Below are positions 34,444 through 42,056 of a DNA stretch of 64,000 bases, piece after piece. Both the position numbers and the translations under genes were made by a program. How positions within the stretch are numbered: position 1 is the first letter of the stretch; the number at the start of each line of letters is the position of its first letter. Below the pieces are notes generated by a model. It ran no database searches. It was not told the origin of the DNA and saw nothing but the letters and a program-made list of their open reading frames with translations. Source of the DNA: Microbacterium candidum (GTDB lineage: Bacteria > Actinomycetota > Actinomycetes > Actinomycetales > Microbacteriaceae). The stretch covers positions 434,001 to 498,000 of the forward strand of contig NZ_JASXSZ010000001.1 of assembly GCF_030315975.1 (NCBI RefSeq), written 5' to 3'.

Positions 34444-35541
34444 GTGGCGTCCACCGATCCCTATGCCGCCGCCGGCGTGGACACCGCTGCCGGCGATCTC
34501 GCGGTAGAGCTGATGAAGTCGGCGGTCCGCCGCACCCACGGTCCCGAGGTCCTCGGCGGCGTCGGCGGGTTCGCGGGCCTCTTCGATGCGAGCGTCTTCA
34601 AGGCGTACGACCGACCGCTGCTCGCGACCAGCACCGACGGCGTCGGCACGAAGGTCGCGATCGCGCAGGCCGTCGACAAGCACGACACGATCGGCCGCGA
34701 CCTCGTCGGCATGGTCGTGGACGACATCGTCGTGGTGGGCGCGAAGCCGCTGTTCATGACCGACTACATCGCGTGCGGGAAGGTGTTCCCCGACCGCATC
34801 GCGTCGATCGTGAGCGGCATCGCGGCGGGCTGCGCGGAGACCGGCACCGCCCTCGTCGGCGGCGAGACGGCCGAGCACCCCGGACTCCTCGGCCAGAACG
34901 ACTACGACGTCGCGGGAGCGGCGACCGGCATCGTCGAGGCCGACCGCGTCCTCGGCGCCGAACGCGTCGCGGCGGGCGACGTCGTCCTCGCGCTCGCGAG
35001 CAGCGGTCTGCACTCCAACGGCTATTCGCTCGTGCGTCACATCGTCGCGGGCGCCGGCATCCACTACGGCGACAACGCGGCCGAGTTCGGCACGACGTGG
35101 GGCGAGGCCCTCCTCGAACCCACCCGCCTGTACACGACGCCGCTCCTGCAGCTCATCGACGACCTGCCCGGAGCCGTGCACGCGCTCAGCCACGTCACCG
35201 GCGGCGGCATCGCGGCGAACCTCGCGCGCGTGCTCCCGCAGCGCACGCACGTCGAGATCGACCGCTCCACGTGGGCGCCTCCGGCGGTCTTCCAGGTGCT
35301 CGCCGAGCGCGGCCGGCTCGACCTCGTCGACACCGAGGGCACGTGGAATCTCGGCATCGGGTTCCTGGTGGTGGTGGATGCGGCGCACGCCGCGGCCGCG
35401 GCATCCGCCCTCTCGGCCCAGGGCATCGACACCTGGCAGGTGGGCGTCGTCGGCGACGGAGCACGTCCCGCCGGCGACTGGATCGAGGGCGCCAAGGGCG
35501 TCGACGGCGGTGCTGTGCGGCTCGTCGGTTCATACAAGTAG
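34444..35541 (+). CDS. purM: AIR synthase (PurM)
   Basis: A 365-aa phosphoribosylformylglycinamidine cyclo-ligase that closes the imidazole ring in purine synthesis. It shows TSTDGVGTKVAIAQ, DDIVVVGAKPLFMTDYIA, GGETAEHPG, SGLHSNGYSLVR and HVTGGGIAANLARVLP. It starts with GTG at 34444 and is followed after 15 nt by purF, so the pair is an operon; the order purM-purF is the reverse of the common purF-purM order. Confidence 0.97.
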   Translation: MASTDPYAAAGVDTAAGDLAVELMKSAVRRTHGPEVLGGVGGFAGLFDASVFKAYDRPLLATSTDGVGTKVAIAQAVDKHDTIGRDLVGMVVDDIVVVGAKPLFMTDYIACGKVFPDRIASIVSGIAAGCAETGTALVGGETAEHPGLLGQNDYDVAGAATGIVEADRVLGAERVAAGDVVLALASSGLHSNGYSLVRHIVAGAGIHYGDNAAEFGTTWGEALLEPTRLYTTPLLQLIDDLPGAVHALSHVTGGGIAANLARVLPQRTHVEIDRSTWAPPAVFQVLAERGRLDLVDTEGTWNLGIGFLVVVDAAHAAAAASALSAQGIDTWQVGVVGDGARPAGDWIEGAKGVDGGAVRLVGSYK

Positions 35542-35556
35542 GAGCAGCAGCGGCAC

Positions 35557-37020
35557 ATGTGCGGCATCGTCGGAATGGTCGGGCACGACTCGGTCAACCA
35601 GGAGATCTACGACGCCCTGCTGCTGCTGCAGCACCGCGGGCAGGACTCGACGGGCATCGCGACCGCCGAGGCGAACGGCGTCATCCACGAGCACAAGGTC
35701 AAGGGCCAGGTGCGCGAGGCGTTCCGCACGCGCGACATGCGCGCGCTCCTGGGCAACATCGGCCTCGGGCACGTGCGCTACGCGACGAAGGGCACCGCGT
35801 CGAGCGAGGAGGAGGCGCAGCCGTTCTACGTGAACGCGCCGTACGGCATCGTCCTCGTGCACAACGGAAACCTCACCAACACGCGTGAGCTCACCGACGA
35901 GCTCTTCCACAAGGATCGCCGTCACCTCAACACGAGCTCCGACACCGAGCTGCTGGTCAACGTCCTCGCCAACGAGCTGCAGGCATCCATCTCCGGTCTC
36001 CAGCTCGACCCCGAGCAGGTGTTCCAGGCCGTCGCCCGCGTCCACGAGCGCGTCGAGGGCTCGTACGCCGCGATCGCGCTCATCGCCGGATACGGGCTCC
36101 TCGCCTTCCGCGACCCGTTCGGCATCCGTCCGCTGATCCTCGGCGTGCGCCGGTCGGAGGACGACTCGCGCGACGAGTGGACCGTCGCCTCCGAGTCGCT
36201 CGTCCTCGACAACGCGGGCTTCGAGGTCGTGCGCGACGTCGAGCCCGGCGAGGCGGTGTTCATCGACCTCGACGGCAGGCTCTGGTCGCGCCAGTGCGCG
36301 GCGGACCCGAAGCTCCTGCCCTGCTCGTTCGAGTACGTCTACCTCGCCCGGCCCGACTCGGTCATGAACGGCATCGCGGTCTACGAGTCGCGGCTGCGCA
36401 TGGGGGAGCGGCTCGCCGACACCATCGCGAAGTACACGCCGAAGGACGCGATCGACGTCGTCATGCCGATCCCGGACTCGTCACGGCCCTCCGCGATGGA
36501 GGTCGCCCGCAAGCTCGGCATCGAGTACCGCGAGGGCTTCTACAAGAACCGCTACGTCGGCCGGACCTTCATCATGCCGGGCCAGGCGGTGCGCAAGAAG
36601 AGCGTCCGCCAGAAGCTCAACGCGATGCCGAGCGAGTTCGCCGGCAAGAACGTGCTGCTGATCGACGACTCGATCGTCCGCGGCACGACGAGCCGCGAGA
36701 TCATCCAGATGGCACGGGATGCGGGAGCCAAGACCGTGACGTTCGCGTCCGCCGCGCCGCCCGTCCGCTACCCGCACGTCTACGGCATCAACATGCCCTC
36801 GCGGCACGAGCTCGTCGCGTACAACCGCACGATCCCGGAGATCGCCGAGGAGCTCGGCTGCGACTACCTCGTGTACCAGGAGGTCGAGGACCTCAAGGCC
36901 GCGATCCTCGAGGGATCGGACATCACCGACCTCGACATGAGCTGCTTCGACGGCCGCTACGTCACCGGCACCGTCACCGAGGAGTACCTCGCGTGGGTGG
37001 AGGGCTCGCAGGAGTCCTGA
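35557..37020 (+). CDS. purF: Amidophosphoribosyltransferase (PurF)
   Basis: A 487-aa enzyme that commits PRPP to purine synthesis. The N-terminal glutaminase has the nucleophile Cys2 directly after the initiator Met (MCGIVGMVGHDSVN), so no propeptide processing is needed, and HRGQDSTGIA. The phosphoribosyltransferase domain has the PRPP loop VLLIDDSIVRGTTSREI. An AGGAGCAGCAG ribosome site precedes the ATG. Confidence 0.97.
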   Translation: MCGIVGMVGHDSVNQEIYDALLLLQHRGQDSTGIATAEANGVIHEHKVKGQVREAFRTRDMRALLGNIGLGHVRYATKGTASSEEEAQPFYVNAPYGIVLVHNGNLTNTRELTDELFHKDRRHLNTSSDTELLVNVLANELQASISGLQLDPEQVFQAVARVHERVEGSYAAIALIAGYGLLAFRDPFGIRPLILGVRRSEDDSRDEWTVASESLVLDNAGFEVVRDVEPGEAVFIDLDGRLWSRQCAADPKLLPCSFEYVYLARPDSVMNGIAVYESRLRMGERLADTIAKYTPKDAIDVVMPIPDSSRPSAMEVARKLGIEYREGFYKNRYVGRTFIMPGQAVRKKSVRQKLNAMPSEFAGKNVLLIDDSIVRGTTSREIIQMARDAGAKTVTFASAAPPVRYPHVYGINMPSRHELVAYNRTIPEIAEELGCDYLVYQEVEDLKAAILEGSDITDLDMSCFDGRYVTGTVTEEYLAWVEGSQES

Positions 37021-37060
37021 GCCCGGCGCGTCCGGTCGGCGTCGGTGCCGAGAACCGGTA

Positions 37061-37075
37061 TTTGGTATACCGAAA
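37061..37075. promoter_or_regulatory. GntR-like palindrome upstream of an MFS gene
   Basis: TTTGGTATACCGAAA is a near-perfect 15-nt palindrome with the GGTATACC core common in operators of FadR-type GntR regulators. It lies 22 nt before the GTG of the CynX-like transporter. No GntR gene is in the window, so the regulator would act in trans. Confidence 0.5.
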
Positions 37076-37097
37076 GTTTCAAGCGTAAGCTTGGCTG

Positions 37098-38318
37098 GTG
37101 AGTCAACCTGTCCGCCCCCTCTGGCACGGGCGGGTTCTCGCCGTCTTCGGCATCCTGCTGATGGCCTTCTCGATGCGATCGGGGGTCGCATCCCTCTCCC
37201 CGATGCTGAAGCTCATCGAGGCGGAGGTGTCGATCCCCGCGTGGGTCGTCGGCCTCATCGGCACCGCTCCGCCGCTGTGCTTCGCGCTCGTCGGCATGGC
37301 GACTCCCGCGCTCGAGCGGCGGTTCGGACTGCAGAAGCTCGCGGTGGTCGTGATGTCGGTCGTGACGATCGGCATGACCGCGCGGGCGTTCTCGTCGTCC
37401 GCGTGGATGCTGCTGGCTTCGACGATCGTGATCTTCGCCGCCGTGGGCGCAGGCAACGTGCTGCTCCCGCCGCTCGTGAAGACGTACTTCCCGGATCGCA
37501 TCGGCCTCATGACGGCCCTGTACGCGACGATGCTCGCGACCGGATCGTTCCTCCCGCCGCTCGTCGCGGTGCCGGTCGCCTATGCCACGGACTGGCACGA
37601 CTCCCTGCTCGTGTGGGGCGTCTTCGCCCTCGCCGGACTCCTGCCGTGGATCGGTCTGCTCCGGCGCCGCACGGCCACGGACGATCTGGAGCGGACCCGC
37701 GCATCGGTCACCGGACGCCTGTGGCGCCTGTCTCTGCCGTGGGCGCTCGTCGTGACGTTCGCCGCATCCTCGATCTACGCCTATGTCTCGTTCGGCTGGC
37801 TGCCCGCGATCATGACCGACCTCGCCGGTGTCGACGCCGTACAGGCGGGGCTTCTCCTCGCCCTCTTCGGCGCCGTCGGCCTGCCGTGCTCGCTGCTCAT
37901 CCCGGTGCTCGTCGCCCGCTACCGCAACTCCGTCGGCGTGCTCCTGGCCATCGGCATCCTGGGCGGCCTCATGGGGGTGGCGGGACTCACGTTCGCGCCC
38001 GCAGCCGCGCCCTGGCTGTGGGCGATCGGACTCGGGCTCCTGAACCTGCTCTTCCCGCTCGTGCTCGTCCTGCTGAACCTGCGCACACGCACGCACGAGG
38101 CATCCGTCGCTCTGTCGAGTTTCGTGCAGAGCCTCGGCTACGGGATCGGCGCGGCCGTGACCTTCCTCGTGAGCCTGCTGCACGCCGCCACCGGGGGATG
38201 GACCGCCGTGCTCATCACCCTGGCGGTCGTCGCCCTCGTGGCGGCCCCCGCGGGCATCGTCGTCGTGCGCCCGCATACGGTCGAAGCCGACTGGGAGCGT
38301 CACCACGGCAAGTGGTGA
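37098..38318 (+). CDS. MFS transporter, CynX/NimT-like
   Basis: A 406-aa twelve-span major facilitator. The N-terminus AVFGILLMAFSMRSGVASLS and the segment MLATGSFLPPLVAVPVA resemble the cyanate/nitroimidazole (CynX/NimT/YycB) group of transporters. It starts with GTG at 37098 and is convergent with the DUF3073 gene. Substrate cannot be told; small anions or amino-acid-like molecules are possible. Confidence 0.85.
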   Translation: MSQPVRPLWHGRVLAVFGILLMAFSMRSGVASLSPMLKLIEAEVSIPAWVVGLIGTAPPLCFALVGMATPALERRFGLQKLAVVVMSVVTIGMTARAFSSSAWMLLASTIVIFAAVGAGNVLLPPLVKTYFPDRIGLMTALYATMLATGSFLPPLVAVPVAYATDWHDSLLVWGVFALAGLLPWIGLLRRRTATDDLERTRASVTGRLWRLSLPWALVVTFAASSIYAYVSFGWLPAIMTDLAGVDAVQAGLLLALFGAVGLPCSLLIPVLVARYRNSVGVLLAIGILGGLMGVAGLTFAPAAAPWLWAIGLGLLNLLFPLVLVLLNLRTRTHEASVALSSFVQSLGYGIGAAVTFLVSLLHAATGGWTAVLITLAVVALVAAPAGIVVVRPHTVEADWERHHGKW

Positions 38319-38376
38319 CGTGCTCCAGCCGGCTTCAACACCTCGACGGGCTCGGTGACCGAGCCGGACGTCGAGG
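38299..38376. terminator. Bidirectional terminator region
   Basis: Two hairpins lie between convergent genes: GTCACCAC/GTGGTGAC (38299-38319), which overlaps the MFS stop codon, and CCTCGAC/GTCGAGG (38341-38376) enclosing GGCTCGGTGACCGAGCC. The second also resembles a family B repeat. Confidence 0.6.
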
Positions 38377-38388
38377 ACCAGACGAAGA

Positions 38389-38580
38389 TCAGACCGCGGA
38401 GTACTGGTCTTCTTCTTCGTCCTCGTCGTCGTACTGGTCAGCCCACTTGTCGACGTACTGCTCGCCGTCCTCGTGGTGACCGAGCTCACGCTCCAGCGCG
38501 GCGTAGTTCACGCTCGGGCTGTAGGACTTGAGTTCACGGGCGATCTTGGTGTGCTTCGCCTTCTGACGGCCACGCCCCAT
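38389..38580 (-). CDS. DUF3073 family protein
   Basis: A 63-aa actinobacterial protein starting MGRGRQKAKHTKIARELKSY, the hallmark of DUF3073, with an acidic tail rich in Asp and Glu. A GAGGGGG ribosome site lies 6 nt before the ATG at 38580; an in-frame start further upstream is not needed. The gene is commonly near purM/purF, as here. Function unknown; the basic head and acidic tail suggest nucleic-acid or ribosome contact, which is inference. Confidence 0.9.
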   Translation of the reverse strand: MGRGRQKAKHTKIARELKSYSPSVNYAALERELGHHEDGEQYVDKWADQYDDEDEEEDQYSAV

Positions 38581-38758
38581 GCGCAACCCCCTCATATTGA
38601 CTCGCGGGCTCCTCGCGGGTGCCCGACGCATTCACGAAATCCGGCTTCGCACCGGGAAGAGTAGCATTCAGGATAACACGCGGCCCTCGTGACCCGGCCG
38701 CCAGGCCGAGGTGGGGAACCGCGATTCGGCCGCGTTGCCGAAAGAAGGGCCGCCACAT

Positions 38759-39307
38759 ATGTCGGACGAGGCATCCATCACTCCCGAGTCGGCCGATGAC
38801 GGGGTGAAACCGGATCCGGCTGCGCACGGCGCAGTGATCGTCGGCGTCGTCCCCGGCCAGTCGGCGCGGGTGCTCAAGGAGGCCGCGCGGTACGCCAAGC
38901 TCTTCGGCGCGCCGCTGGTCGTCGCCCACGTCGACGTGACCCGCTTCGTCACCTACGAGGACCCGGACGGCTACGTGCACTCGGCGCCGATCGACATCAA
39001 TGTGGTCGCCGGCGAGTCGGATCTCACGGCCGTGAAGGATGCCGCATCCGAGGCTCTCGGCGATTCGGACCTGCAGTGGTCGGTGCAGCAGCTCGTGGGC
39101 GACCCGGCGCTCGCGATGAAGCATCTGGCCGAGCAGATCGACGCCCGGCTCCTCGTCGTCGGCACGCGCAAGCGCGGGATCGGCGAATCGATCCGCGAGT
39201 TCTTCACCGGGTCGGTCGCCGCGCGCCTCACGCATCGGCAGTCGCGTCCGGTCCTCGTCATCCCGCTCGGCGAGCCCGTGCCCGACGACCAGGACGAGTG
39301 GGTCTGA
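38759..39307 (+). CDS. Universal stress protein
   Basis: A 182-aa single-domain UspA-type protein. Residues 23-30 form the first beta strand (AVIVGVVP), and the ATP-binding C-terminal motif is visible as VVGTRKRGIGESIREFFTGS followed by RPVLVIPLG. A ~22-residue acidic extension precedes the domain. I chose the ATG at 38759 with GAAGG upstream; an earlier ATG at 38711 is possible. Role: stress or dormancy response, ligand probably ATP. Confidence 0.88.
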   Translation: MSDEASITPESADDGVKPDPAAHGAVIVGVVPGQSARVLKEAARYAKLFGAPLVVAHVDVTRFVTYEDPDGYVHSAPIDINVVAGESDLTAVKDAASEALGDSDLQWSVQQLVGDPALAMKHLAEQIDARLLVVGTRKRGIGESIREFFTGSVAARLTHRQSRPVLVIPLGEPVPDDQDEWV

Positions 39308-39369
39308 CCCGACCGACTCGCGTCTCGGTCGTCGCGCGGCACCCCCACGCCGCACCCCCACCAAACCGG

Positions 39370-39480
39370 GACTTCTGGTCGAAACCGGGCGCGTCACGGG
39401 GTGTTTCGGCGCGAACCCCCGGTCTCGCGTGAGACAGAGGGTTCGCGCGGGGAGATCGCGCTGAGACACGGGGTTCGCCG
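39370..39480. repeat. Intergenic repeat block with GGGGTTCGC motifs
   Basis: Short related units: GTGTTTCGGCGCGAACCCCC, GACAGAGGGTTCGCGC and GAGACACGGGGTTCGCCGGC, partly inverted to one another. Similar cores occur at 5290-5370 and 9062-9134. The block separates the universal stress gene from the PadR gene (convergent) and may terminate both. Confidence 0.55.
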
Positions 39481-39495
39481 GCGATGACGGACGCG

Positions 39496-40101
39496 TCAGC
39501 GGCGGATCGCGCGGGTGATCTCGCGTGCGGCGGCGTCGAGGGCCGTCGTGAGGTCGTCGACGACGGATGCGGCGAGCTCGCCGCCGCGGGCGACGTAGGT
39601 GCGCAGATCGGCGCGCACCTGCCCGCGGAACTCGTTGATCGCGGCATCCGCCCGGCGCAGCTCCTCGCGGCTGCGCACGCGCGGGTCGTCCGAGGCGGGC
39701 GGGGCTTCGCGCGCCGGCTGTGCCGTGCGCGCGGCCGCGAGGTCGGCCTGGAGGCTCTTCATCGCCTCGCGGACGCTGCCCCGCACTTCGTCGGCGATGA
39801 GCCGCACCGAATCGGCCAGCCCCGCCTCGATGCCCTCGAGGTCGGCCTGGCGAGCATGGACCTCGGCGTGGCCCGCCGGAGTGATCGCGTAGACGGTCTT
39901 GCGGCCGTCCACGGTCTTGGTCACGAGGCCCTCCTCCTCGAGCTTCGCGAGGCGCGGGTATACCGTTCCGGCGCTCGGCGTGTAGGTGCCGCCCGTGCGG
40001 TCGGCGAGGGCCTGCATGAGGTCGTACCCGTGCCGCGGCTCCTCGTCGAGGAGGCTCAGGAGGTACAGACGCAGATCTCCGTGGGAGAAGACGGGAGCCA
40101 T
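39496..40101 (-). CDS. PadR family transcriptional regulator
   Basis: A 201-aa regulator whose first ~85 residues are a PadR winged helix (FSHGDLRLYLLSLLDEEPRH, GYDLMQALADRTGG, TVYPRLAKLEEEGLV, KTVYAITPAG) followed by a long helical region. It starts 1 nt after the DUF4097 gene ends, so the two are co-transcribed from a promoter with two CGCGATATATCGCG-type palindromes that it probably binds itself. Confidence 0.9.
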   Translation of the reverse strand: MAPVFSHGDLRLYLLSLLDEEPRHGYDLMQALADRTGGTYTPSAGTVYPRLAKLEEEGLVTKTVDGRKTVYAITPAGHAEVHARQADLEGIEAGLADSVRLIADEVRGSVREAMKSLQADLAAARTAQPAREAPPASDDPRVRSREELRRADAAINEFRGQVRADLRTYVARGGELAASVVDDLTTALDAAAREITRAIRR

Positions 40102-40102
40102 G

Positions 40103-40969
40103 TCAGGCCAGCCCTTCCACCGGCGCGTCCGCGTCGGCCGTGTCGCGGCGCAGCACTGTGAGATCGCCGGAGACCGAGTTGACGCGCACGTCGACGAAGC
40201 TGCCGCTGAGCTCGCCGACCGATCCGGAGTAGCTCGTGCCGACTCCGAAGCTGCCGCTGATGGCCGCCGCACCCGACCGCTTGACGCCGTCGATCACGAC
40301 CTTGCCGCTGACGCTGCGGGCGACGTAGTTCGCAGGGACCGCCGCATCCAGGCGCACCATCGCGTTGCCGCTGACGGAGTTGAGGCTGACCTGCGTGATC
40401 GGGCCGCGCGCATCCACCATCATGTCGCCGGAGACCGAGTCGATGAAGATCTTGCGGACGGCGCCGGTGGTCGCGACGTCGCCCGACACGGTGTTGGCGT
40501 TGAGCGAACCGACGAGCTCGCGGATCTGCACGTCGCCGGAGACGCCGTTCAGAGCGAGGTCGCCCGTGACGCCGTCGACGATGATGTCACCGGAGACCGT
40601 GTTGAGCTTCGCGTCCGACGTGATGCCCGAGACGAGCGCGCTCGCGCTCACGACACCGAGCGTCAGGGCGATGTGGCGGGGGACCGCCACGCTGATCTCC
40701 GCCTTCGGCCCTGACGAGCTGAAGTTGCGGAAGACCTCGAGGAAGTTGTCCCACCCGAGCTGGGGGTGATCGATCTCGACGAAGTCGTCGTTCGCCTCGA
40801 TGCGGAGGTCCTTCTGCGTCACGTTGTGCACCTCGATGCGCACGCCCGGCTCGTCGTGGGCGACCACGTCGACCTGCCCGCCGACGAGGCCGATCTTCAT
40901 CCGGCGGATGTCGTCGAGGTCGATGACGCGCGTCTCCCCCGGGTGGATGAGCCACTTCTCCTGAGCCAT
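40103..40969 (-). CDS. DUF4097 beta-helix repeat protein
   Basis: A 288-aa soluble protein made of short beta repeats: the unit NTVSGD / SVSGD / GVSGD recurs about every 18-20 residues from residue ~120 onward, typical of DUF4097/DUF4098 (LiaG-like) beta-strand repeat proteins. There is no signal peptide or membrane span. Family members are often under envelope-stress or PadR control, but their function is not known. AGGAG lies 7 nt before the ATG. Confidence 0.88.
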   Translation of the reverse strand: MAQEKWLIHPGETRVIDLDDIRRMKIGLVGGQVDVVAHDEPGVRIEVHNVTQKDLRIEANDDFVEIDHPQLGWDNFLEVFRNFSSSGPKAEISVAVPRHIALTLGVVSASALVSGITSDAKLNTVSGDIIVDGVTGDLALNGVSGDVQIRELVGSLNANTVSGDVATTGAVRKIFIDSVSGDMMVDARGPITQVSLNSVSGNAMVRLDAAVPANYVARSVSGKVVIDGVKRSGAAAISGSFGVGTSYSGSVGELSGSFVDVRVNSVSGDLTVLRRDTADADAPVEGLA

Positions 40970-40999
40970 GTCCTGCTCCTTCTGTGTTGAGAGTCGATT

Positions 41000-41013
41000 C
41001 GCGATATATCGCG
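41000..41013. promoter_or_regulatory. PadR operator 1
   Basis: CGCGATATATCGCG is a perfect 14-bp palindrome located just downstream of the predicted minus-strand transcription start of the DUF4097-PadR operon. ATAT-centred palindromes are typical PadR sites. Confidence 0.75.
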
Positions 41014-41027
41014 TGTGACGAGAATAA

Positions 41028-41051
41028 CACGATATATCGCGTCTATGTCAA
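41028..41051 (-). promoter_or_regulatory. PadR operator 2 within the DUF4097-PadR promoter
   Basis: On the minus strand TTGACA (41046-41051) is followed after 18-19 nt by TTATTC/TATTCT (41021-41027). CACGATATATCGCG (41028-41041), 13 of 14 positions palindromic, occupies the spacer, so repressor bound there would exclude RNA polymerase. Confidence 0.7.
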
Positions 41052-41060
41052 GAAGTCCGC

Positions 41061-41091
41061 TTGACATTGACGCGACGTCAACCTCTAACGT
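41061..41091 (+). promoter_or_regulatory. MerR-type promoter of the TipA-like gene
   Basis: TTGACA (41061-41066) and TAACGT (41086-41091) are separated by 19 bp, the stretched spacing that MerR proteins correct by twisting DNA. The spacer contains the dyad TTGACGCGACGTCAA (41067-41081; TTGACG-CGA-CGTCAA), the expected binding site of the encoded regulator. The gene is therefore likely autoactivated on ligand binding. Confidence 0.8.
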
Positions 41092-41117
41092 CGATGGCGA
41101 AGGGAAGGAGGAGGCCG

Positions 41118-41873
41118 ATGGACCGGTCGATCCAGGATGTGGCCCGCCTCGCAGGCACCACGAGCCGCACGCTGCGGCACTACGACGACGTCGGGCTGCT
41201 GCCTCCGTCGCGCATCGGACACAACGGGTACCGGTACTACGACGACGGATCGCTCGTCCGGCTGCAGCGGATCCTGCTCCTGCGCGAGCTCGGCCTCGGG
41301 CTGCCGCAGATCGCCGACGTGCTCGACCGCTCGACGGACGAGGCGGACGCCCTCACGACCCACCTGGCGCTGCTGCGTCAGGAGCAGGACCGGCTGACGC
41401 GGCAGATCGCGTCGGTCGAGCACACCATCGATGCACTGAGAGGAGGTGAAAGACCCATGGCAGAGAACATGTTCGACGGCTTCGACCACACCCGGTACAA
41501 GGAGGAGGTCGAGGAGCGCTGGGGCAAGGACGCCTACGCCCGCAGCGACGCCTGGTGGCGCTCGATGAGCGCAGAGGAGAAGGTGCAGTGGCAGGAGCGC
41601 GTCTCGCAGCTCTCGAGCGACTGGACGGATGCGGCGGCCCGCGGCCTCGCACCGGACGGCGACGAGGCGCAGGCGCTCGCGAAGCGCCACGTCGAGTGGC
41701 TGTCCTCGATCCCCGGCACGCCTGCCGGCGACGGAGGGAACCTCAAGGCGTACGTCACGGGACTCGGCGACATGTACGTCGCGGACCCGCGGTTCGGCAA
41801 GAACTACGGCGGCCTCGAGGGGGCGACCTTCGTGCGCGACGCCCTGCGCACGTACGCGGACGCCAACCTGTAG
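41118..41873 (+). CDS. TipA-like MerR family regulator
   Basis: A 251-aa regulator. Residues 1-70 are a MerR winged helix (IQDVARLAGTTSRTLRHYDD, GLLPPSRIGHNGYRYYDDG), residues 75-110 a dimerisation coiled coil, and residues 114-251 a TipAS ligand-binding domain (FDGFDHTRYKEEVEERWG, then YVADPRFGKNYGGLEGATFV). TipAS domains trap thiopeptides or other multidrug ligands. GGAAGGAGGAGG precedes the ATG. An internal start at 41457 with a perfect ribosome site predicts a separate short TipAS product, as in Streptomyces tipA. Confidence 0.93.
   Translation: MDRSIQDVARLAGTTSRTLRHYDDVGLLPPSRIGHNGYRYYDDGSLVRLQRILLLRELGLGLPQIADVLDRSTDEADALTTHLALLRQEQDRLTRQIASVEHTIDALRGGERPMAENMFDGFDHTRYKEEVEERWGKDAYARSDAWWRSMSAEEKVQWQERVSQLSSDWTDAAARGLAPDGDEAQALAKRHVEWLSSIPGTPAGDGGNLKAYVTGLGDMYVADPRFGKNYGGLEGATFVRDALRTYADANL
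41440..41873 (+). other. Internal translation start giving stand-alone TipAS domain
   Basis: AGGAGGTGA, a full match to the 16S rRNA 3' end, lies 8 nt before an in-frame ATG at 41457 (codon 114), exactly at the boundary between the coiled coil and the TipAS domain. It would yield a 138-aa product beginning MAENMFDGFDHTRYKEE. The site is stronger than needed for chance in this GC-rich coding sequence. Confidence 0.7.
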
Positions 41874-41880
41874 CGAGCCG

Positions 41881-41976
41881 CGGTCGTTGAGTGAGCGAAG
41901 CGAGACGAAACGGGGTGAGTTGAGAGATCGGCTCACTGCGTTTCGTCTCGGTCGTGCCTCCCTCGCTCAACGACCG
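41881..41976. repeat. Family A palindromic repeat
   Basis: Left arm CGGTCGTTGAGTGAGCGAAG then CGAGACGAAACG, centre with GAGATCGGCTCACT, right arm GCGTTTCGTCTCGGTCGTGC then CTCCCTCGCTCAACGACCG. It fills the gap between the TipA-like gene and the RND gene and may serve as terminator of the former. Confidence 0.85.
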
Positions 41977-42010
41977 TGAAGCTTCAGAAGTGCTCATGGG
42001 ATACTGAACC

Positions 42011-42028
42011 CGATACGTCTCCGTATCG
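42011..42028. promoter_or_regulatory. Palindromic operator upstream of the RND gene
   Basis: CGATACG-TCTC-CGTATCG is a perfect 7-bp inverted repeat with a 4-nt centre, 28 nt before the GTG of the RND permease. The form resembles TetR-family sites; the regulator is not adjacent. Confidence 0.5.
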
Positions 42029-42056
42029 ACTCCCACAGCTCTCACGAAGGCCGCCT

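Noticed and set aside
41976..42056. N-terminal extension of the RND permease to 41976
   Set aside because: It would place the start inside the end of a family A repeat and across the palindromic operator; the GTG at 42057 has a ribosome site and matches the family N-terminus.
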